From UMGS1601 sp964617585 (GTDB lineage: Bacteria > Bacillota > Clostridia > Oscillospirales > Ruminococcaceae), in contig CAZTXS010000033.1 in assembly GCA_964617585.1 (NCBI GenBank), positions 1 through 12,203 on the forward strand: a stretch of DNA of 12,203 nucleotides, written 5' to 3'. Every line of letters starts with the position of its first letter. Within the stretch, counting starts at the first letter, position 1. Below the pieces are notes generated by a model. It did not search any database. It was given only the letters and a program-made list of their open reading frames with translations, and had not been told where the DNA came from. Below, piece after piece: positions 5,810-12,203 of the stretch. A program made the position numbers and the translations under genes.

Positions 5810-8800
5810 TCAGCAGAAAATTAAAAACAAAATACCTGTTTCCGTTTTTGCCTGTGCAAGCTCTACCGCCAATTCCTCATTTATTTCAATATGAGGAATT
5901 TCCTTGCCCTTTCTTTTTTGTTTAGCGTACTTAGCCTCATAATCAGCGTTCATTCTGCGGACTGTTTTTTCAGCATAGTATAACTGTCCGATTCCTGTCG
6001 ACTTCTTTAAAAGTCGCATTGCCTGAACTTGCTGCCCTGCGGTGGTTCCCATTTCCGCAAGGTCTGCAATAAGCTTCATTGTATGTACCTTGTCGCCGCT
6101 TTTAGCCGCTGACCTGAGTAACAATTCGCCTTTTGCAATATCAATAGCCGTCGGTGTGCGGTCGGCTTTTTGCAGCTCGTTCCATTGCTCAAAATGCTTT
6201 GCCGAAACTCCTTTGCCGTTGTCGTCTATCCATTCTTCGGCTATCTTCAGTTCGGTTTCATTGCTTAACGGTTCATAGGAATAAGCCTCTTTTACAAGCT
6301 CTTCACCTATTCCCTCCAGCATATCTTCGGTCACTACGTCGCTTTCAAGAACGGTTTTAACAAACTCTCTTACTCGTTTATTATCGCTTGTCTTTTCGGG
6401 TACGTCAATATTCCTTGTCGGATTTTCACCCTTTTTCTTTGTTCCGTATTTCTCGTTAAGCTCTTTTACCTTAGCCTCTGCGTCTGAATTTACTGAGTAT
6501 TTTTCTTCGTCTTTGGTCGAAATGTCATATTCATTATTGCTTGATGTTCCATCTCGTCTGCTCTCTCGTACATCTCCAGAGTTTCCCTCTGTAGTTCCTT
6601 TATCTCTTCCTTTGTAAGCTTCTTGTATGTTTTCTGTTCCCTTGATGAAGACGGGGTCTTGACCTCGTTCGACATCGTTTGAGTATTTTGAATATCCATC
6701 TAATAAATCTCCTTTCGTGTTTATCACTCTATCGAATACCGCCGACGGCTTATTCTGATATTTATATGATGTTTTAGGGTCTATAAAACGTCCGTCCGTT
6801 AAAAATCTGTTTAACATTCTTCCCAATGATTTATTCATCGGAAGCTCGTTTAAATGTAAATGAACGCTATAACCACCATCTCTAAACTTGTTAATTTTTT
6901 CAACAAGCTTTACATAATCACTGCCGATAATAGGCAATACTATATTTTCGCCTTTACTCGTTGCCTTGTCAAGTATTTTATCATTAATCAGCTTGCTTTC
7001 TTTATGAACATGGTCTGCGCCGTAGCCGTTATCATATTCAGGCAATTTTTCTTTTACTATGTCGCTGTCAACAATCCTTGAGTTGTATGTTTCAGACAAT
7101 GGATTTGCAAGAACCGTTGATTTCCCCGCCGCAGGCAAGCCTATAACAATATCTACTCTGTGACCTTGCTCTATATTACCGTTATACACCCATTCGCCGT
7201 TTTTGTCAAGTTTTGCGCTTCCTAAGCTTTCAACCTCGTTTTGTATATCAGTCCTTAATTGCTCACGCTCTTCGGTGTTTATATTGATAGTCGGGTTTAT
7301 ATGTCCTCTTCTGGCATATCCTTCAGCTATTTCGGGAAGCTCGGCTATTAAATCTAAAGTTACCGATTTATTCTCAGCTAATCTGTCAAGAACCTTTTGC
7401 GTTTTTTCAGATGGTTTTATCGGTTTCCATTTTTCATTTTCATCACTTATTGAAAACTTCACATCATCATCTAAAGCATTGAGCTTATCAAGTCTGTCTT
7501 CTTTATCTGTATAGGTTAATACTTCACCCACTCCTGCTTCTTTTAAACCGTTAATAAGCTCACTGCTTGACCCTTCGGGGATAAGAACTGTTTTAACCTC
7601 ACTGAAATTCACTACTCTTTGAGGCTTTGCTTCAAAGTATTTTGTGGGCATTTTCAGTAAATCCTCAGCTAAAGCCTTTATATCCTTGGCTGTTTGTTCG
7701 GTTATGTTGTATGCACTCTTATACTCTGATAAAACCTGTTCAATACTGTCAATAGACAAGCCATTTCTTACGCTTTCAATAATGACCGAGCCTGCATTAT
7801 CATAACGAAGCAAGTTAGTATCTGATTCTTTTAGCATAGAACCGATAATTTCTCCTAGCCTATTTTGATATAACTTCATCATTTCGGAATACTCATTATC
7901 GGAAATGTCAAACAGTCTGCTTTCATTTTCATGTAAGTCTTCTATACTATTGTATGTGTTTGAGACTGCGCCGCGTAAACTGCCGACGCCATTAGTAAAC
8001 CCTGTCCCTGTTTGGTCTCCCTGATTAATTGCGCGTAAAATATTGTCAAGAGTATATTCATAATGAGTTGCTTCAAAGCCCTTGAAATCTCCGTTTTCGG
8101 TAAAAGGGCCTTCACCGTTATATATACCTCTTTTTTCATATATCGGTGAAATAATGTCTCTTATATAACTCTTTAATTCCTGCCTATGTTTTGGAACATT
8201 GAAATACTCATATTCATCTCTATCATTCAACCGAATATTCTTATCCTGCAAATAACGCTTTTTTATTTCATTAACGCTAAATAAATCTTCTGCTCCCGCT
8301 TCAATATTCTTATCACTCATGTTTGATTTCAAATATGCGGGTGACACATTAAAGTAATCTGCTGCCTTTTTTAACTGAGCCTCGTTGAATTTATACTCTA
8401 CTCTTGGAAATGTCGGAGTATATGCATCATTTGAATAAACCTTGTTATTTCTGTTTTGTTGCGGGTCTATTGTGTCTTTTCCGAAAACAAGAGAAATGTC
8501 TCCAAAATCAGCGTGTCCTATATTGTCTTTTGTAATGGCAATACTGGGCATTGGTATTCCGCCAAGTTCAAGGCAGTCCGTTAAATTTTGTTTAGATAAA
8601 TTGTGAACTGCGATGAGGTCTTTTGTTTCTTCTATAGGTTTTGCTATTGAAAACTTTGTATCATTATCGAAATTTTTTCGTATATTAGTATTGACAGTAT
8701 CATTTTTTTGTGATATATTGTTGTTGGCAAGAGGCAAATTCACTTTCAATCCATTCGCAGTGCGGTGGAACGAATTTGTCTCTTGCTTTTTAATTTTTAA

Positions 8801-10039
8801 ATCATGAATATAAAAAATATTATCATTATTAGGAAGTTTCTTTATGTCTATAGTTACATCATAATTTACACCGTCAACATTAATTGATGATTGCAGATAA
8901 CTAAACCTTACTTTACTTTTTGGATTATGATAATTAGAAGCGTCCTCTGATCTAACTTCCCCATATTTTATCATTTTTGCTAATTCACTCATAGAAGCAA
9001 TTTTTGCAAGCTTTAAATCTGTAGACAAATTTAAATAATATTTGTCATTACCAAAGTTTTCTCTTATTCCTGATTTTCTGATTTCAATCTTCAATCCAGT
9101 ATCTATATTTGTTATTGGTTTGCTTATTTTATCTGTTGATAGATAATTTCTTTCAAGCTTATTTGCAATCTTATTAATAACTTCATATTTTGCATTTATA
9201 TTTTTTATTCCATACTCTTTAAGAATATTATCTGTAGTAACATTAATTTCAGGATTATATCCGCCCAGCTTCTTACTATATTTAGTTTCGGTTGAATACT
9301 TGCCGCTCTTCTTAACGTCCTTAAAAGCCTTGTTGTACAAGTTTCTTATTTGAATAAGGTCTTTTTGAGCCTTTGTGATATTGTCTGAGCCTGTTGCAAA
9401 TTTTTTGAGATTTGCAATAATCTTGTTGAGAAATTCCTTTACCTTTACAAAAAGACCCCTGTTAGTTTGAGCAAGCTCTCTTATACTTTCCTCATTGGTT
9501 AAAAGCTCGTCCGCAATAAAATCAGCGACAATCTCTCGTTCTGCTTGCTTTTTCGTTAGCGTTTTACCTGACTTCTCATACAGTTCTTGCCGACCGGTGA
9601 TTTCTTGCATATGGGTTGTATCATTTGCAACCAAATAATCGGAATAAACTCTGCTGTTTATGATATATGTTTTCATGCTGTTGTAGTGCTTTGACTGTTC
9701 AAGCGTATGCGTAAGTTCATGTGCAAGGATAAAATTAAACTCTGATGAACCGTTTGCTTTTTTATTTACAAAGCTCTCATTAATATATACTTCTCCGTTT
9801 TTCTCAAAACCTCTTATATTGGTGTCGCTCTGATATACATTGATTTTTACGCCTAAAGCTTTTGAAAGGTCTTTAGCTGCTGCTTTTACGTCAATTCTGC
9901 TTATGCTGTCAGACTTTGCATTTTGAGTTGTATTCTTATTGACATTTGAAGTATTTGTTTTAGATGAGCTTTTGCTTGTCTTTGACGCTTCATTTGTCTT
10001 TTTTGTTTTGTCGGCTTTTAGGATGTTTGTCGACTCTAA
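5810..10039 (-). pseudogene. Polyvalent phage/ICE protein fragment: zincin, MuF-C-type and zeta-kinase domains, both ends missing
   Basis: The frame is open for 1,409 codons, but the upstream 121 contain no ATG, GTG or TTG, and the first ATG (9676) has no ribosome binding site. Residues here are counted from that ATG. Upstream of it (9707-9721) lies the zinc-peptidase motif HELTH within FILAHELTHTLEQS, with a helical partner at about 43-93 (REIVADFIADELL). Then come a polyvalent-associated LPD/BECR-like region (about 186-297), a MuF C-terminal-type region (about 350-740, with LGGIPMPSIAITKDNIGHAD and SLVFGKDTIDP), a zeta-toxin-like kinase (about 840-990; Walker A GLPAAGKST 846-854, VDSD 869-872, HKES 891-894) and a helical region (1098-1280). 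Such multidomain proteins are carried by clostridial phages and conjugative elements and are thought to enter with the DNA. The C-terminus ends abruptly in TGILFLIFC, where relatives usually continue. The missing start, missing end and absent partner genes suggest a remnant, though the lack of internal stops makes it recent. Domain names are by recognition only; the kinase is surest. Confidence 0.75.
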
Positions 10040-10085
10040 TTATATTGTAAGACTCCAAAGGATATGTTTATAGACAAAAAACACC

Positions 10086-10122
10086 TAAATAAAATCCCTA
10101 TCAGTAGGTCTATACTGGGGAT
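10086..10122 (-). terminator. Possible minus-strand terminator / bulged hairpin
   Basis: ATCCC (10094-10098) and CAGTA (10102-10106) pair with GGGAT (10118-10122) and TACTG (10113-10117), with a 3-nt bulge. On the minus strand this is followed by TTTATTTAGG, a weak T-run. It lies between the broken upstream end of the polyvalent frame and repeat copy 3. The minus-strand gene it would serve is not present. Confidence 0.35.
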
Positions 10123-10124
10123 AT

Positions 10125-10149
10125 AATGACGGGCAAGCCCTTATTGAAA
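10125..10149. repeat. Dispersed repeat, copy 3 (right arm only)
   Basis: These 25 bases, AATGACGGGC through CCCTTATTGAAA, differ from copy 1 (69-93) at one position and from copy 2 (4672-4696) at two. The left arm and most of the loop are absent: similarity stops at 10125, where ATAT and the bulged hairpin begin. The copy therefore looks cut by a rearrangement on the side that faces the truncated polyvalent frame. Confidence 0.75.
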
Positions 10150-10180
10150 CAAAAATAGATATTATCTTGTCAAATTAGTA

Positions 10181-10209
10181 TTGCCATTTGTAATTTATTG
10201 CGATATAAT
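10181..10209 (+). promoter_or_regulatory. Sigma-A promoter of the TM2 gene
   Basis: TTGCCA (10181-10186), a 17-bp spacer and a perfect TATAAT (10204-10209) lie about 41 bases before the TM2 start codon, giving a leader of about 35 bases. Confidence 0.85.
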
Positions 10210-10250
10210 GGTTATACAAATTGTTGAAAAAAATAAAAGGAGTAAAAATC

Positions 10251-10478
10251 ATGACAAATTATGTTACACAAACAAGCGACAAAAGTAAACAAGTTGCGCT
10301 TTGGTTATGCGTTTTCGGCGGTTTTTTTGGGTTGCACCTGTTTTATGTCGGCAGAATTGGCAAAGGCATTTTGTATTTATTTACAGGGGGACTGTTTTGC
10401 ATAGGTTGGATCGTGGATATTTGTAAAATTGCTTTAGGCTCTTTTAAAGATAATGTCGGAGAGCCGCTGAGAAAATAA
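10251..10478 (+). CDS. TM2 domain-containing small membrane protein
   Basis: This 75-residue protein is almost entirely one TM2 domain: a first membrane helix (about 15-33), the conserved turn GGFFGLHLFYVGRIGKG (23-39), and a second helix (about 40-60) ending GWIVDICKI with the buried Asp56 seen in the family. TM2 proteins are small two-pass membrane proteins found widely in bacteria; their molecular role is generally unknown. ATG at 10251 is preceded by AAAGGAG with 8 bases between. The frame opens earlier at a TTG (10221), but that start would place the ribosome binding site inside the gene and has none of its own. It has a textbook promoter and probably forms a single-gene unit. The next gene begins 136 bases later, behind several hairpins. 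Confidence 0.88.
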   Translation: MTNYVTQTSDKSKQVALWLCVFGGFFGLHLFYVGRIGKGILYLFTGGLFCIGWIVDICKIALGSFKDNVGEPLRK

Positions 10479-10512
10479 AAATCCCCATCAACACTGCGAA
10501 TGTTGATAGGGA
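10471..10512 (-). terminator. Hairpin after TM2, with its T-run on the minus strand
   Basis: TCCCCATCAACA (10482-10493) and TGTTGATAGGGA (10501-10512) form a 12-position stem (one C-A mismatch on plus, G-U on minus) with a 7-nt loop. On the minus strand it runs into TTTTTATTTTC (10481-10471). On the plus strand it is followed by AGAAAAC, a poor terminator. It could still be the 3' end hairpin of the TM2 transcript; as a terminator it faces leftward. Confidence 0.5.
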
Positions 10513-10521
10513 AGAAAACAC

Positions 10522-10582
10522 AATATAGATTTTTCTTCTATATTCTACGAATACATTATATGACATTTTGAAATAAATGTCA
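10522..10582. other. Two AT-rich hairpins between the TM2 gene and the next gene
   Basis: Two further inverted repeats follow the stem at 10482-10512: AATATAGA/TCTATATT (10522-10529 and 10537-10544) and TGACATTT/AAATGTCA (10561-10568 and 10575-10582). Neither has a T-run. They could be operator-like palindromes or mRNA structures in front of the gene at 10615. I see no confident promoter there; TTGAAA-N17-TTATAA (10569-10597) is possible but would leave almost no leader. Confidence 0.35.
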
Positions 10583-10614
10583 AGAAGTAATTATAAAAAA
10601 GGTAAGGGATAAAA

Positions 10615-11886
10615 ATGTTTACCGGAGCAGCATTAATAGTAGCAATGATAGTTGATATAGTTTTCATTTATTATATTTTTTCATCTGCTTGTATTGCAAT
10701 AAGAGATAAAGAAAATTTTATTTCTTTGGTTAAAGAAAAATATTCAAATTCATTTGAGCTTTTTAAAAGTAATTTAAAATTGGTTTTATCACTGTTTATT
10801 ATAGCAGTAATTCTGTTTTTGAACGGTTATCTTATAATTGTAAATTCAGGTGCTAATGCTCAAATTGGAAGCTTTCTTGAAGCAAATAGTTTCACTGCCA
10901 AATATGAAGCAACCGTTGAAATCGTAGATAGGGGAAATTTTCCTTACTATAATACTTTCATAAAAAACATTGATGGGGCAACAGTTGAAGCAATTGTTGA
11001 AAAAAATATAACTGAATCAAATACTTATTATACACAAACTTTTTACGGTGAAGATATAGAACATACAAATTCTGATTCCGAATATTATATTCCCTTGATT
11101 AAATATGATGATTACATTGTCGTCTTTGAAATTGATGATTTAGCTGAAGTAGATGTAAAGGGTCCTACTGAATTAGAACCTTCACACATTTACAAAAACG
11201 GAACAGAATACAAATCAGATTATATTAATTACTATCCCCCAACTTTTAAAATAACACTGTCTGATAAGTTAATTGAAAAGCTTTCAGGCAATCAATACAA
11301 ATCAATTATACAACATTCGATTATATACATAGTTTTTTTATGCTTATGCATAATTTATTTTACATGGTTTTTTGGTAAAAAGGGTGACGAAGATATTCAA
11401 GACCTCGAAAGAAATATAAAAAATATTAATAAATCAAATAGAATTTATCGACACAAAGCAATAAAGAATGATAAGCTTATCAATGAAAATGAGGAACGTT
11501 TAAACAGATTACATAAATTACTGGATTCATTATATGAAACAAAATCACTTGAAAACGGTATGACAATTGAACAGTACAAAAAAGACTTAAAACGTAAATC
11601 TAAAAAATCCTCTATCATAGCATTCATTATTTCAACAATAATATCAGTCGTATTAATTATTCTGCCTCTGTACTATATTGTTTCCAATGATACAGCAAAC
11701 GTCATATCGGCTAAAGCTTCAAACGAAACTACTCAAACTGTTACAACTAGCACAACAAGGAGAACCACTACCACTACAGCAAAAACACAAGCTACCACAG
11801 CATCTATAAAAACCACTACTGCGTCTACACAGAATTTTGATTATGACGATATAAAATGCGTGGGTAAAGTTATAAATAAGGTATAA
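10615..11886 (+). CDS. Unrecognised multi-pass membrane protein with Thr-rich tail
   Basis: I do not recognise this 423-residue protein. It has four likely membrane helices (about 4-24, 54-77, 231-253 and 333-356). Between helices 2 and 3 is a soluble domain of about 150 residues rich in Tyr, Asp and Glu, probably outside the cell. Between helices 3 and 4 is a charged, helical, probably coiled-coil segment (257-330). After helix 4 comes a Thr/Ser-rich, low-complexity stretch (370-405) with runs such as RRTTTTTAKT, and then a short end, FDYDDIKCVGKVINKV, that may be a small folded or anchoring piece. The start ATG follows AAGGTAAGGG at a suitable distance. The gene is much more AT-rich than the metabolic genes on the left. 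The next gene begins 16 bases after its stop, with its ribosome binding site directly after this gene, so they are probably co-transcribed. Confidence 0.8.
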   Translation: MFTGAALIVAMIVDIVFIYYIFSSACIAIRDKENFISLVKEKYSNSFELFKSNLKLVLSLFIIAVILFLNGYLIIVNSGANAQIGSFLEANSFTAKYEATVEIVDRGNFPYYNTFIKNIDGATVEAIVEKNITESNTYYTQTFYGEDIEHTNSDSEYYIPLIKYDDYIVVFEIDDLAEVDVKGPTELEPSHIYKNGTEYKSDYINYYPPTFKITLSDKLIEKLSGNQYKSIIQHSIIYIVFLCLCIIYFTWFFGKKGDEDIQDLERNIKNINKSNRIYRHKAIKNDKLINENEERLNRLHKLLDSLYETKSLENGMTIEQYKKDLKRKSKKSSIIAFIISTIISVVLIILPLYYIVSNDTANVISAKASNETTQTVTTSTTRRTTTTTAKTQATTASIKTTTASTQNFDYDDIKCVGKVINKV

Positions 11887-11902
11887 AAAGAGGTTGAAGT
11901 TA

Positions 11903-12203
11903 ATGCGTTGGGAAGGATTTTTTTCCACAATATCATTTTTAATTAGTTTTATAATATTTATAATTGATGATCTCTTAATATCTGTTTTAATGTTTTTTAT
12001 TCTTTGGTGTATTGTTGCACTATTATATATTGTCATTAATTCTGTTATTAAATCAATTCGTTATCGCAAAAGTTTTTTTTATAACTTAAAAACCATGTTC
12101 AGAAGATTTTTTCCTGAAAATGAAACTATTTCAGAACCTTCAAAAAGTAAAACTATTTATAATTGTTTTTTATTTATTATATCAGTAATTGTTATTTTTT
12201 GCA
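11903..12203 (+). CDS. Unrecognised membrane protein, 3' end outside the window
   Basis: The frame starts at ATG 11903 after AAGAGG (9 bases between) and remains open to the window end, giving 100 residues: MRWEGFFSTISFLISF at the start and FIISVIVIFC at the edge. Two hydrophobic helices (about 6-21 and 24-49) precede a basic stretch (SIRYRKSFFYNLKTMFRRFF, 51-70) that should be cytoplasmic, then a short polar stretch, then a third helix beginning near 86. It lies 16 bases after the preceding membrane gene, in the same direction and with the same AT-rich composition, so the pair looks like one unit. No family is recognised, and the total length is unknown. Confidence 0.7.
   Translation, partial: MRWEGFFSTISFLISFIIFIIDDLLISVLMFFILWCIVALLYIVINSVIKSIRYRKSFFYNLKTMFRRFFPENETISEPSKSKTIYNCFLFIISVIVIFC

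Noticed and set aside
6490..6699. Small minus-strand frame inside the polyvalent fragment
   Set aside because: It overlaps the linker after the kinase in another frame, is low in complexity (Lys/Glu-rich) and has no separate signals.
5574..10150. Complete insertion sequence or transposon
   Set aside because: There is no transposase, no terminal inverted repeats and no target duplication; the content is a fragment of one phage/ICE gene.
11700..11840. ACT/ACA-rich stretch as a nucleotide repeat or CRISPR-like array
   Set aside because: The pattern is codon-level repetition of Thr and Ser in frame, without regular spacing or conserved repeat units.
11719..12036. Minus-strand frame opposite the Thr-rich tail and the last gene
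   Set aside because: Its Cys/Ser-rich end is only the antisense of the repetitive ACT/ACA Thr codons; two plus-strand genes with good ribosome binding sites occupy the region.
1..12203. tRNA, rRNA or CRISPR arrays
   Set aside because: No cloverleaf, rRNA-conserved blocks or regularly spaced repeats were seen on either strand by reading.

Overview
The window looks like chromosomal DNA of a low-to-moderate GC Bacillota, most likely a gut clostridium of the Ruminococcus/Oscillospirales type. This rests on sigma-A promoters (TTGACA or TTGCCA with TACAAT or TATAAT), AGGAGG-type ribosome binding sites, intrinsic terminators, and protein styles common in that group: GH42 beta-galactosidase, TM2 protein, zinc-ribbon membrane protein, Thr-rich tails and phage/ICE polyvalent proteins. 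The taxonomic placement is inference.

Left part (1-5573), all genes on the minus strand: a sugar-catabolism block. Reading leftwards from the right there is a zinc-ribbon single-pass membrane protein (promoter 5545-5573), a cytoplasmic GH42 beta-galactosidase ending in a clear terminator, xylulokinase xylB with its own strong promoter, and a small transaldolase (TalC/FSA family) ending in a near-perfect terminator. Xylulokinase makes xylulose-5-phosphate and transaldolase works in the non-oxidative pentose phosphate pathway, so those two fit one route. GH42 would feed hexose/galactose from imported oligosaccharides.

Middle part (5574-10120): a 1,409-codon minus-strand open frame that is a fragment of a phage/ICE 'polyvalent' protein. 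In order it holds a zincin-like HELTH site, a polyvalent-associated (LPD/BECR-like) region, a MuF C-terminal-type region, a zeta-toxin-like P-loop kinase and a helical region. It has no start codon at its upstream end, its first ATG lies downstream of the zinc motif, and its C-terminus runs into unrelated residues. It therefore looks like a mobile-element remnant cut at both ends.

Right part (10121-12203), plus strand: a small TM2-domain gene with a textbook promoter, then an AT-rich, probably two-gene unit of unrecognised membrane proteins. The first has a Thr-rich tail and the second runs off the window.

A short dispersed repeat, related to an 18-bp-stem palindrome, occurs three times in one orientation (45-93, 4660-4696, 10125-10149). 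It marks the intergenic gaps and the broken end of the polyvalent fragment.
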